Assembly (NCBI GenBank): GCA_008668235.1
Contig: RQCP01000055.1
Location: forward strand, 1-49,946
Direction: 5' to 3'
Source: Collinsella aerofaciens
Lineage (GTDB): Bacteria; Actinomycetota; Coriobacteriia; Coriobacteriales; Coriobacteriaceae
Length of the DNA: 49,946 bases
Shown here: one piece after another, positions 1 through 6,913 of the stretch
Position numbering within the stretch: the stretch's first letter is position 1
Layout: each line of letters opens with the position of its first letter
The notes under the pieces: generated by a model
What the model was told of the DNA's origin: nothing
The model's database searches: none
Seen by the model: the letters and a program-made list of their open reading frames with translations, nothing else
Position numbers and translations under genes: made by a program

Positions 1-837
1 CCGTCGCAGCGCCTGGATTCGTTTGGCGTGGATATGGCCGAGTCGGTCGCCGGCGAAAAGAAAGGTGGCCTGACGTTCGCGCCCGAGGCCGGCAGCCAGC
101 GCATGCGCGACATCATTAACAAGAACGTGACCGAGGAGGACATGGACCGTGCGGCCAAGGCGGCCTTCGAGGCCGGCTGGAACCGCATGAAGCTCTACTT
201 TATGATGGGCCTTCCCTGCGAGCGCGACGAGGACATTGTGGCCATCGCCAATCTGGCCGATCACGTGCTGGAGCTCGGTCGTTCCGTGGTGCCCAAGGCT
301 CGTCGCGGCTCGATCTCGGTGTCGATCTCGGTTTCGGTCTTTATCCCCAAGGCTGCCACGCCGTTCCAGTGGTGCCCGCAGCTCGACTACGACGACGTCA
401 AGCGTCGCCAGAAGTTGCTTATCACGAGCGTTCGCAACCGTGCCGTCCGCGTGCATTACCACGATGCCGAGACCTCGCTCATCGAGGCCGCGCTGTCCCG
501 CGCCGGTCGTGACATGACGCCCGTCATCATCGACGCTTGGCGCTCGGGCTCTCGCTTTGACGCCTGGGTAGAGCATTTCTCGCTCGAGAACTGGAAGGAG
601 GCTGCTGCCAAAAACGGCATTGACCTCAATGAGCTCGTGCACCTGCCTTACGAGTTGGACTGGCGCCTGCCGTGGGAGCATGTGAGCCCCGGCTGCACGC
701 GCGGCTTCCTCGAACGCGAGTACCGTCGCTCGCTCGAGGGCGTCACGACTCCCGACTGCACCCGCACGTCGTGCACCGGCTGCGGAATCTGCCCCACGCT
801 CCACGCCAAGAATATATTGATGGGTGATCGCGCATGA
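1..837 (+). CDS. B12-binding/radical SAM protein (TIGR03960-like), 3' part
   Basis: The frame is open from the first base, so the 5' part lies outside the window; 278 residues are visible. The visible part is the second half of a radical-SAM TIM barrel (GGLTFAPEAGSQRMRDIINK, then MKLYFMMGLPCERDEDI) and a C-terminal segment ending in a Cys cluster (CTRTSCTGCGICP). This matches the large radical-SAM proteins that sit directly upstream of a DUF2344 protein and rplU in Actinobacteria and clostridia. The CxxxCxxC cluster that binds the SAM iron-sulfur centre would be upstream and is not seen. The stop overlaps the next gene by 4 bp (ATGA), implying translational coupling. The substrate is unknown; a role in RNA or ribosome modification is only suggested by the neighbours. 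Confidence 0.85.
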   Translation, partial: PSQRLDSFGVDMAESVAGEKKGGLTFAPEAGSQRMRDIINKNVTEEDMDRAAKAAFEAGWNRMKLYFMMGLPCERDEDIVAIANLADHVLELGRSVVPKARRGSISVSISVSVFIPKAATPFQWCPQLDYDDVKRRQKLLITSVRNRAVRVHYHDAETSLIEAALSRAGRDMTPVIIDAWRSGSRFDAWVEHFSLENWKEAAAKNGIDLNELVHLPYELDWRLPWEHVSPGCTRGFLEREYRRSLEGVTTPDCTRTSCTGCGICPTLHAKNILMGDRA

Positions 838-1646
838 GTGAGCGCCTGACCGACAACCCCACGCTCTTTAGACTTCGTGTTCGCTATGGCAAGCGCGATC
901 GCCTTAAGTACCTGGGCCATCTCGAAGTAATCCATACCATTGAGCGCATCGTGCGCCGTGCGGGGCTTCCCTATGCCGTCACGCAGGGCTTCTCTCCGCA
1001 CATGCGTGTGGGCTTCTCTTCGGCGCTACCGGTGGGTACGTCGTCGACCTGCGAGTGGTATGACCTGTTTATGACCGAGTTCGTGGCGCTCGACGAGGCG
1101 TTTGGGCGCCTGGCTGCGGCGTCTCCGGCCGATCTGGCGCCCATCGAGGCGGCGTACATCGACGTGCGCACGCCGGCGTTGACGGCGCAGCTCACGCGCC
1201 TGTCGTATCGCATCGACCTGCACTTGGATCCCGAGGCGCCCGCAAGCGCCGATGAGGTACGTCGTGCGATCGACACGCTGCGCGCGGACCATGGCATCGA
1301 CTACGCGCGCGGAAAAAAGAGCAAGCGCTTGGATTTGGATCACACGCTCGTGGACTATGAGCTCACGGCGGGGGAGCGCCCGGACCATTTGGTGCTCATG
1401 CTCGACACCCATGCCGACAACGAAGGCTCCATGCGTCCGGAAATTTTGCTTTCCGCTGCTGATGTTTTGTTGCAGGGCTTGACCCCGGGCGTGGATGCAC
1501 CTATTGTTTCCACCGGTATGCAAGACCTCGTGACCATCTGCTCCTACGATGTCGAGCGTCAGAATCAAGCATGCGAGGACGACGAGGGCCGACTCGTCAG
1601 CCCCATACCTGTGCGAACTTGTGGATTTGCTCCACATACTCGTTGA
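834..1646 (+). CDS. Radical SAM-associated DUF2344 protein (TIGR03936-like)
   Basis: 270 residues. The N-terminal half carries the family signature: LRVRYGKRDRLKYLGHLEVI near residues 13-32, then AGLPYAVTQGFSPHMRVGFS. The family is usually fused to, or encoded next to, a B12-binding radical-SAM protein, and here it overlaps the upstream gene by 4 bp. It probably forms a two-subunit enzyme with that protein; the reaction is not known. In many genomes an RNase G/E gene follows before rplU. Here rplU follows directly, and the rplU promoter -35 lies in the last codons of this gene. Confidence 0.82.
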   Translation: MSERLTDNPTLFRLRVRYGKRDRLKYLGHLEVIHTIERIVRRAGLPYAVTQGFSPHMRVGFSSALPVGTSSTCEWYDLFMTEFVALDEAFGRLAAASPADLAPIEAAYIDVRTPALTAQLTRLSYRIDLHLDPEAPASADEVRRAIDTLRADHGIDYARGKKSKRLDLDHTLVDYELTAGERPDHLVLMLDTHADNEGSMRPEILLSAADVLLQGLTPGVDAPIVSTGMQDLVTICSYDVERQNQACEDDEGRLVSPIPVRTCGFAPHTR

Positions 1647-1671
1647 CGGGGGTATTTTCGCCTGCTACTAT
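1643..1671 (+). promoter_or_regulatory. rplU promoter with extended -10
   Basis: TTGACG at 1643-1648, a 17-bp spacer, then TACTAT at 1666-1671 preceded by TGC, giving an extended -10. The spacing is ideal for the housekeeping sigma factor. The -35 starts inside the last codons of the upstream gene. Transcription would start near 1678, giving a leader of about 36 nt before rplU. Confidence 0.72.
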
Positions 1672-1713
1672 ATTCGGCTGTTGCACTAACTGATGCATGA
1701 AGGGCAAGTAAAC

Positions 1714-2088
1714 ATGTACGCAATCGTTAACACGGGCGGCAAGCAGTACAAGGTCGCCACCGACGATGTCATCACCGTCGAGAAGATCGAGGGCAATGAG
1801 GGCGACAAGGTCACCCTGCCGGTCATCTTCCTCAACGATGGTAAGAAGATCGTCACCGATCCCGACAAGCTGGCCAAGGCCAAGGTTACCGCTCAGATCG
1901 TTGAGCAGTTCAAGGGCGAGAAGCAGCTGGTCTTCAAGTTCCACAAGCGTAAGCGCTATCGTCGTCTGAAGGGTCACCGTCAGCAGCTCACCAAGCTGAA
2001 GATCGTGAAGGTCCAGGCTACGTCCCGCGCCAAGAAGGCTGTCAAGGCAGAGGCCGAGGCTGTTGCCGAGGCTCCCGTCGCCGAGTAG
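1714..2088 (+). CDS. rplU: 50S ribosomal protein L21
   Basis: 124 residues. The start at 1714 gives the family N-terminus MYAIVNTGGKQYKVATDD; the in-frame ATG at 1693 would add seven residues not typical of L21. FKFHKRKRYRRLKGHRQ is the conserved 23S rRNA-binding segment near residues 73-90. The C-terminus is extended by an Ala/Glu/Val-rich tail (AEAEAVAEAPVAE), common in high-GC Actinobacteria. It is cotranscribed with rpmA, 33 bp downstream. Confidence 0.97.
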   Translation: MYAIVNTGGKQYKVATDDVITVEKIEGNEGDKVTLPVIFLNDGKKIVTDPDKLAKAKVTAQIVEQFKGEKQLVFKFHKRKRYRRLKGHRQQLTKLKIVKVQATSRAKKAVKAEAEAVAEAPVAE

Positions 2089-2121
2089 ATTACACTCGTA
2101 ACGAAAGAGTAGGTATACACA

Positions 2122-2379
2122 ATGGCACACAAAAAAGGACTCGGTTCCTCCCGTAATGGCCGTGACTCCCGCGGTCAGCGCCTTGGCACGAAGCGCTATG
2201 CCGGCCAGACGGTAACCACGGGCACGATTCTCGTCCGTCAGCACGGCACTCACATCCACCCGGGTGAGAACGTTGGCCGTGGCAAGGACGACACGCTGTT
2301 CGCGCTGGTCGACGGTACCGTTGAGTTCCACAAGGGTATCAAGCACAGGGTCAGCGTACGCCCGCTCGCGAACGCGTAA
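2122..2379 (+). CDS. rpmA: 50S ribosomal protein L27
   Basis: 85 residues, normal length. It begins MAHKKGLGSSRNGRDSRGQR; the N-terminal tail of L27 reaches the peptidyl-transferase centre. There is no Firmicutes-type N-terminal cleavage extension, because Ala-His-Lys-Lys follows Met directly. RBS-like GAAAGAG lies upstream. It forms the usual rplU-rpmA pair, followed by a terminator hairpin. Confidence 0.97.
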   Translation: MAHKKGLGSSRNGRDSRGQRLGTKRYAGQTVTTGTILVRQHGTHIHPGENVGRGKDDTLFALVDGTVEFHKGIKHRVSVRPLANA

Positions 2380-2404
2380 TTCACCCTTCATAGAGCACAT
2401 ATGT

Positions 2405-2448
2405 GGGAGGCACTTGAGTTTTAGGATTCAAGGGTCTCCCTCTTTTTT
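2405..2448 (+). terminator. Rho-independent terminator after rpmA
   Basis: GGGAGGCACTTGA (2405-2417) pairs with TCAAGGGTCTCCC (2428-2440): 13 bp with one mismatch and one wobble. CTTTTTT follows at 2442-2448. It ends the L21-L27 transcript, though partial read-through into obgE, only 17 bp further, is likely because no strong promoter is visible between them. Confidence 0.75.
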
Positions 2449-2464
2449 GTAGGAGGCGATTCTG

Positions 2465-3931
2465 TTGTCACAGTTCACCGATATCAGCCGCATTAACGTG
2501 TGCGGCGGCGACGGCGGAGCCGGATGCATGTCGTTTAGGCGCGAGGCATTTGTCCCCAAGGGCGGCCCCGATGGCGGCGACGGCGGTCGTGGCGGCAATG
2601 TCGTCATCCAGGCCGATGCCCAGCTGTCTTCGTTGATCGATTACCGCTTTAAGCATCACTTCCGCGCCGAGCGCGGCACGCACGGGCAGGGTGCCCGTCG
2701 TAACGGTAAGAGCGGCGAGGACCTGATTCTCAAGGTCCCTATGGGCACCGTGGTGCGCGAGCTCGACCCCGAGACGCAGACACCGATGTTCGAGATTGCC
2801 GACCTGGTGCACGACGGCGAGCACGTCGTCGTGGCGCCCGGTGGTGCCGGCGGTCTGGGCAATACCCACTTTGTGACGTCGGTGCGCCGCGCTCCGGCCT
2901 TTGCCCAGCTAGGCGAGCCGGCCGAGGAGCACTGGATTGAGCTCGAGATGAAGCTTATGGCCGATGCCGCACTCGTGGGCTTTCCCTCGGTGGGTAAGTC
3001 ATCGCTCATTGCGCGCATGAGTGCCGCCCGCCCCAAGATTGCTGACTACCCGTTTACCACACTCGTGCCCAATCTGGGCATGGTGCGTGCCGGCGAATAT
3101 TCTTACGTCGTTGCCGACGTCCCCGGTCTTATCGAGGGCGCGAGCGAGGGCAAGGGCCTGGGTCACCAGTTCTTGCGCCACATTGAGCGTACGGCGCTCA
3201 TCATGCATGTCGTCGACATGACGGGCGGTTTTGAGGATCGCGACCCGGTTGAGGATTACCGCATCATCAACCGTGAGCTCGAGCAGTATGGCGCCGAGCT
3301 TTCGGAGCGTCCGCAGATCGTCGTCGCCAACAAGTGCGACGCGCCGGGCACGGCCGACAAGATTGCCGATCTCAAGCGCGCCGCGCTCGACGACGGACAT
3401 ATGTTCTTTGCCGTGTCTGCTGTTACGGGCGCCGGCCTCAACACGCTGATGCTTGCCGTGGGCGAGCAGGTGGCTAAGCTGCGCGCCGAGTTGGCGGTCT
3501 CCGATGAGCCGGTCGTTCTGCGCGACGATGAGTGGGAGCGCCGTCGCCTGCAGCGTGAGAAGCGTTTCCGCATTGTTCAGGAAGAGCCCGGTGCCTTCCG
3601 CGTGGTCGGTCGTGCGATTGAGCGTATGGTCATCCAGACCGACTGGGAAAACGAGGAAGCCGTCATCTACCTGCAGCATAAGTTTGCGCGTATGGGTGTT
3701 GACGACGCGCTCGAGAAGGCCGGTTGCCGTGCGGGCGACGAGGTCCGCATTTGCCAGCGCGCCTTTGACTTTGAGGGCGCCGAGGACTTCTCGGAGTACG
3801 AGGAGCTCGAGGATGCTGGCGAGGACGTTGCCGTTGAAGCCATTGACGTGGCCGATGCTGCGGATGAGGGCGTCGAGGTTGTCGATGCGGCGGATGCCGC
3901 GGGCGATGCCGAGACCTCGGAGGGCGAGTAA
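2465..3931 (+). CDS. obgE: GTPase Obg (ribosome assembly/stress GTPase)
   Basis: 488 residues. The glycine-rich Obg fold comes first (about 1-160; GGDGGAGCMSFRREAFVPKGG). The GTPase domain follows, with P-loop GFPSVGKSS near 171, the DVPGLIEGAS switch II and NKCD. An OCT domain lies at about 340-430. A highly acidic Asp/Glu/Ala tail of some 50 residues ends the protein. The start is TTG at 2465, 8 bp after AGGAGG (2451-2456); no ATG fits. Obg binds the 50S subunit and acts late in its assembly. It is translated just ahead of nadD (3-bp gap). Confidence 0.96.
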   Translation: MSQFTDISRINVCGGDGGAGCMSFRREAFVPKGGPDGGDGGRGGNVVIQADAQLSSLIDYRFKHHFRAERGTHGQGARRNGKSGEDLILKVPMGTVVRELDPETQTPMFEIADLVHDGEHVVVAPGGAGGLGNTHFVTSVRRAPAFAQLGEPAEEHWIELEMKLMADAALVGFPSVGKSSLIARMSAARPKIADYPFTTLVPNLGMVRAGEYSYVVADVPGLIEGASEGKGLGHQFLRHIERTALIMHVVDMTGGFEDRDPVEDYRIINRELEQYGAELSERPQIVVANKCDAPGTADKIADLKRAALDDGHMFFAVSAVTGAGLNTLMLAVGEQVAKLRAELAVSDEPVVLRDDEWERRRLQREKRFRIVQEEPGAFRVVGRAIERMVIQTDWENEEAVIYLQHKFARMGVDDALEKAGCRAGDEVRICQRAFDFEGAEDFSEYEELEDAGEDVAVEAIDVADAADEGVEVVDAADAAGDAETSEGE

Positions 3932-3934
3932 GCC

Positions 3935-4612
3935 ATGTCGCTGCGCGGTGGAATCGGTCTGCCCGAGCTTCCTCTAGAGGACGGGCAGGAGTTTAGGCTC
4001 GGCATTATGGGTGGCACCTTTGATCCCATCCATTACGGGCACCTGGTGACCGCCGAGCAGGCGCGCGAGTCGCTCGACTTGGACGCTGTGCTCTTTATGC
4101 CGGCGGGCTCTCCTGCCTTTAAGCTTGACAAGCCGGTGACGCCTGCCGAGGACCGTTATGCCATGACGGTCCTCGCCACCGCCGCGAACCCGGCCTTTTT
4201 GGCGAGCCGGTTCGAGATCGACCGTCCGGGTGTAACCTATACGGCCGATACGCTTCATGCCCTTCGCGACTTTTACCCGCCGCAGGTAAAGCTCTACTTT
4301 ATTACGGGCGCCGACGCGATTATCGATATTGTGACTTGGCATGATGCCGAACGAATCGCTGAGCTTGCTACCTTTATTGCGGCGACGCGACCGGGCTTTG
4401 ATATCGATACGGCGCGTGCCCGAATCAAAGAGTCGGGGCTGCCGTTCGACGTGCGCTATATTCAGATTCCGGCGCTGGCGATCAGCTCGACGAACATTCG
4501 CAAGCGTGTTGCCCGCGGTATGAGCGTGCGCTATCTTACGAGCGAGTCCGTGCTCGGCTACATTCGCAAACGCAGGCTATATGCCGATTTGGGCCAAGAA
4601 GATTTTGAGTGA
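3935..4612 (+). CDS. nadD: Nicotinate-nucleotide adenylyltransferase
   Basis: 225 residues. The nucleotidyltransferase motif GIMGGTFDPIHYGHL near residue 23 has the HxGH-type ATP site, and the second signature is ISSTNIRKRVARG. It transfers AMP from ATP to nicotinate mononucleotide to make deamido-NAD. About 20 residues precede the usual start, so an internal start is conceivable, but ATG 3935 is the one tightly coupled to obgE. The obgE-nadD-yqeK-rsfS order is standard in Gram-positive lineages. Confidence 0.95.
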   Translation: MSLRGGIGLPELPLEDGQEFRLGIMGGTFDPIHYGHLVTAEQARESLDLDAVLFMPAGSPAFKLDKPVTPAEDRYAMTVLATAANPAFLASRFEIDRPGVTYTADTLHALRDFYPPQVKLYFITGADAIIDIVTWHDAERIAELATFIAATRPGFDIDTARARIKESGLPFDVRYIQIPALAISSTNIRKRVARGMSVRYLTSESVLGYIRKRRLYADLGQEDFE

Positions 4613-4624
4613 TGGGGGTCTACG

Positions 4625-5233
4625 TTGTCGGTAGAGGATCAGTTTGAGGGCGATGAGCGCGCGCTGCTTAAGCGCATTCAAGAGCTGCTCGATGTTCGCA
4701 TGAAGGATAAGCGCAAGCGCTATGTGCATTCGCTGGGTGTTGCCGAGACCGCACTTCATCTGGCCGAGGTCTACGGCGTTGACCGCTTTGATGCCGCTGC
4801 CGCCGGACTGATCCACGACTGGGACAAAGTGCTCTCCGACGACGAGCTGGTTACGCGCGCTCTGCATTACGGCATTAAGATTGCCGGCTCTCCTTCCGCC
4901 GCGACGCCGCTTTTGCATGGCCCTGTTGCCGCCTATGAGCTTCCGCAGCTTTTTCCCGAGCTGTCGCCGGCCGTTTTCCAGGCTGTCGACCGTCACACCG
5001 TGGGTGCTTGCGACATGACACCGCTCGATATGGTGGTCTTTGTGGCCGATGCCATCGAGCCCAACCGCCACGGCGACTATGCGCACGCGCTACGCAAGAT
5101 GGTGGGGGAGTCGACGCTCGATGAGTTGTTCTTCTCCTGTTTTGCGCAGGGTCTGGTCTATGTGATCCAGTCCGGGCGTTATCTTTATCCCACGGCTATT
5201 ACGATTTACAACCATTACGCCCAGCTGCGCTAG
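4625..5233 (+). CDS. yqeK: HD-domain hydrolase YqeK (diadenosine tetraphosphatase family)
   Basis: 202 residues with a TTG start at 4625 just after GGGGGTC. The HD signature is complete: HSLGVAETALHLAEVYG, then GLIHDWDK, and later HGPVAAYEL and DRHTVGA for the remaining metal ligands. YqeK proteins hydrolyse Ap4A to ADP symmetrically, replacing ApaH in many Gram-positive bacteria. The position between nadD and rsfS is the usual one. Confidence 0.9.
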   Translation: MSVEDQFEGDERALLKRIQELLDVRMKDKRKRYVHSLGVAETALHLAEVYGVDRFDAAAAGLIHDWDKVLSDDELVTRALHYGIKIAGSPSAATPLLHGPVAAYELPQLFPELSPAVFQAVDRHTVGACDMTPLDMVVFVADAIEPNRHGDYAHALRKMVGESTLDELFFSCFAQGLVYVIQSGRYLYPTAITIYNHYAQLR

Positions 5234-5260
5234 CTCGGGCTGTCTAGAAAGAGGTATTCC

Positions 5261-5716
5261 ATGGCCGACGAGACCATGACCGACGAGCAGATTCTTGAAG
5301 GCGTGGAGCACAAGAGCTTCGCCGCCACGTCCGACCGCACTGCCGCCTCGCTGTCCGCGAGCGGTGTCGCTGCCGAGGATGTCGCCCGCGCCGCCGCGCA
5401 GGCCGCCTACGACAAGAAGGGCGAGGACGTTCAGGTGCTCGACCTGACCGAGCTTTCCGATGTGTGCGACTACTTTGTGCTTGCCACCGGTGCCAACAAC
5501 CGCCAGGTTGATTCAATTGTCGACGAGATCGAGGAGAAGGTCGCCGAGGCTTGCGGCGAGCACCCGTTCTCCATCGAGGGTCGCGAGCAGAAGACCTGGA
5601 TGCTCATGGACTATGGTTCGGTTGTCGTCCACGTCTTCACTCCCGAAGCCCGCGACTTCTACCGCCTAGAAAAGCTCTGGGGCGACGCCCCCCAGCTCCC
5701 CCTCAACCTCCTCTAG
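5261..5716 (+). CDS. rsfS: Ribosomal silencing factor RsfS
   Basis: 151 residues. The RsfS core spans about 42-150: AAYDKKGEDVQVLDLTELSD, CDYFVLATGANNRQVDSI, then the WMLMDYGSVVVHVF motif. The N-terminal ~35 residues (Ala/Ser-rich) are longer than in most homologues. RsfS binds L14 on the 50S subunit and blocks subunit joining under starvation. The stop codon TAG abuts a decayed copy of the repeat described at 5725-5750. Confidence 0.93.
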   Translation: MADETMTDEQILEGVEHKSFAATSDRTAASLSASGVAAEDVARAAAQAAYDKKGEDVQVLDLTELSDVCDYFVLATGANNRQVDSIVDEIEEKVAEACGEHPFSIEGREQKTWMLMDYGSVVVHVFTPEARDFYRLEKLWGDAPQLPLNLL

Positions 5717-5724
5717 AGCTTTGC

Positions 5725-5750
5725 TTGGGCCAGGGCTTTTTTAGCTACCC
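5725..5750 (+). repeat. REP family 1, 5'-truncated degenerate copy
   Basis: TTGGGCCAGGGCTTTTTTAG followed by CTACCC matches the 3' two thirds of the family-1 unit with two substitutions. Its missing 5' end would fall on the rsfS stop codon region (TAGAGCT), so it may once have overlapped that stop. Confidence 0.6.
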
Positions 5751-5763
5751 TTATCCGTTTGCC

Positions 5764-5801
5764 GGGCAGTTGCACCATTTGCAGCTGCCCGTCTTTCTTT
5801 T
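5764..5801 (+). terminator. Terminator after rsfS
   Basis: GGGCAGTTGCA (5764-5774), loop CCATT, then TGCAGCTGCCC (5780-5790): 11 bp with one G-U wobble. GTCTTTCTTTT follows. It ends the obgE-nadD-yqeK-rsfS transcript just before the RAYT island. Confidence 0.7.
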
Positions 5802-5805
5802 GCCC

Positions 5806-5843
5806 AAAAGTAGCTAATTTGGGACGGGGCTTTTTTAGCTACC
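5806..5843 (+). repeat. REP family 1, intact unit
   Basis: A 38-bp unit starting AAAAGTAGCTAA and ending TTAGCTACC. GTAGCTAA (5810-5817) and TTAGCTAC (5835-5842) form an 8-bp inverted repeat around a 17-nt core. It is identical over its full length to the copy at 14833-14870. It lies about 100 bp upstream of the RAYT start. Confidence 0.85.
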
Positions 5844-5943
5844 ACCTACCGTTCGCCGAACAACGCGATTTGTCGCACCCAGTACGTTTTTTTCTGCTCT
5901 GGCTCGGGTAACGTAATTCTTATCTGTAGAGGAGGGAATGCGT

Positions 5944-6693
5944 ATGACTCGGACTGCGCGAGAAATCTCTGAATATGGCTTTTACCATGTCGTTCAAAAG
6001 GGGTGTGGTGGTCAGCTGATATTTGAGGATGAGGATGATCGACTCTATTTGATTCGGCTGATTGCTTCGAAATGCCAGAAGTTCAAAGTTGATGTCATCG
6101 CGTGGTGCCTTATGGATAACCATATTCATCTTCTGCTTGACGATGAGCATGCTCATCTGAGTGATTGCATGCATTCGATTACGACGGCGTATGCCATGTA
6201 TTTCAATTCTAAGACAGGCAGAAAGGGTCCACTCTTCCAGGATCGATTTAAGAGCGTGCCGATTCTTGATGATGATCAGCTGCTCAACTGCGTTCGTTAC
6301 ATTCACGATAACCCTGCGAAAGCCAGAATTGACACTGCTTCGCTCTATCGCTGGAGCAGCTTTAGCGAGTATATGGGCTATCCGGGTATTTGTAAGACTG
6401 ATTGCGTGCTCGAGTTGCTCGGGAATTCCCAGAGGTTTTTTGCATTTAGCACCTCGGGCGAGCCCAATGGCTATTGCTTCCGTTATGGCGCTCACGTGAG
6501 TGATGCTGACGCGCTTGAGTTTGCGCAGGCGTTGCTCAAACCTTACGAGCCTCACCATCTCAAAGCTCTGCCAAAGGGCGTGCGTGATGACTGTATCCGC
6601 AAGCTCAAAAGCGAGGGCTTTTCGATCAAGCAGATCGTGCGCCTCACGGGCATCGGCCACTGCACGATTCAAAAAGTCAAAATTGAAAAGTAG
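5944..6693 (+). CDS. REP-associated tyrosine transposase (RAYT), Y1_Tnp family, copy 1
   Basis: 249 residues from ATG 5944. That start sits 9 bp after AGGAGG (5929-5934), while the in-frame ATG at 5938 is too close. The Y1 transposase core has the HUH metal motif MDNHIHLLL (His60, His62) and the catalytic Tyr119 in VRYIHDNPAKAR. A C-terminal helix-turn-helix-like segment (GFSIKQIVRLTGIGHCTIQK, about 225-245) is found in RAYTs but not in IS200 TnpA. RAYTs nick and rejoin single-stranded REP hairpins. Codon use is AT-richer than the neighbours. The TAG stop lies inside a degenerate copy of its own repeat (6690-6721). It is about 34% identical by eye to the second RAYT at 39112. Confidence 0.88.
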   Translation: MTRTAREISEYGFYHVVQKGCGGQLIFEDEDDRLYLIRLIASKCQKFKVDVIAWCLMDNHIHLLLDDEHAHLSDCMHSITTAYAMYFNSKTGRKGPLFQDRFKSVPILDDDQLLNCVRYIHDNPAKARIDTASLYRWSSFSEYMGYPGICKTDCVLELLGNSQRFFAFSTSGEPNGYCFRYGAHVSDADALEFAQALLKPYEPHHLKALPKGVRDDCIRKLKSEGFSIKQIVRLTGIGHCTIQKVKIEK

Positions 6694-6721
6694 CTCATTT
6701 CAGGCGGGGTAATTTTGCTAC
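6690..6721 (+). repeat. REP family 1, diverged copy overlapping the RAYT stop codon
   Basis: AAAAGTAGCT of the unit starts at 6687, and the hairpin ends are GTAGC (6690-6694) and GCTAC (6717-6721) around a GGCGGGG core. The gene's stop codon TAG (6691-6693) is provided by the GTAG of the repeat. Confidence 0.65.
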
Positions 6722-6742
6722 GGCCACCAAACCGGGCATCCG

Positions 6743-6867
6743 GGGTAGTCAATTTGGGACGGGGCTATTTTAGCTACCCTTTGGCTGACGGTGAATGAAT
6801 TAGGCCGAATGAATCTCAACCGATATATAGGGGTAGCTAAAATAGCCCCGTCCCAAATTGACTACCC
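6743..6867 (+). repeat. REP family 1, head-to-head pair (37-bp perfect inverted repeats)
   Basis: The arm at 6743-6779 starts GGGTAGTCAATTTGGGACGG. The arm at 6831-6867 is its exact reverse complement over 37 bp, with a 51-bp spacer between. The arms differ from the 5806 copy at three positions, and both carry the same changes (GTC for GCT, TATTT for TTTTT), so one arm was copied from or corrected to the other. The pair could fold as a long hairpin between the convergent RAYT and dinB genes and may stop both transcripts. A partial arm, GCAGCAAAAAGCCCCGTCC, follows at 6887-6905. Confidence 0.85.
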
Positions 6868-6913
6868 ATGCCGTGTCGGACGGAAGGCAGCAAAAAGCCC
6901 CGTCCAAAAAAGA

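Larger units (their letters stand above)
5725..6867 (+). mobile_element. RAYT-REP island 1 (transposase plus cognate palindromes)
   Basis: The span contains one IS200-like single-domain transposase gene (5944-6693). Around it lie five copies or part-copies of a palindromic unit with consensus GTAGCTAA, 17 nt (core GGGACGGGGC), TTAGCTAC. The layout (unlinked small palindromes flanking a Y1 transposase that lacks IS200/605 ends) matches REP-associated tyrosine transposases rather than an insertion sequence. The island separates the nadD-yqeK-rsfS operon from convergent dinB. A further pair of the same palindromes lies 8 kb away, after ppsR. Confidence 0.75.

Noticed and set aside
5938..6693. 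Complete IS200/IS605 insertion sequence
   Set aside because: No TnpB and no IS200-type asymmetric ends; the C-terminal HTH and scattered palindromes fit a RAYT.
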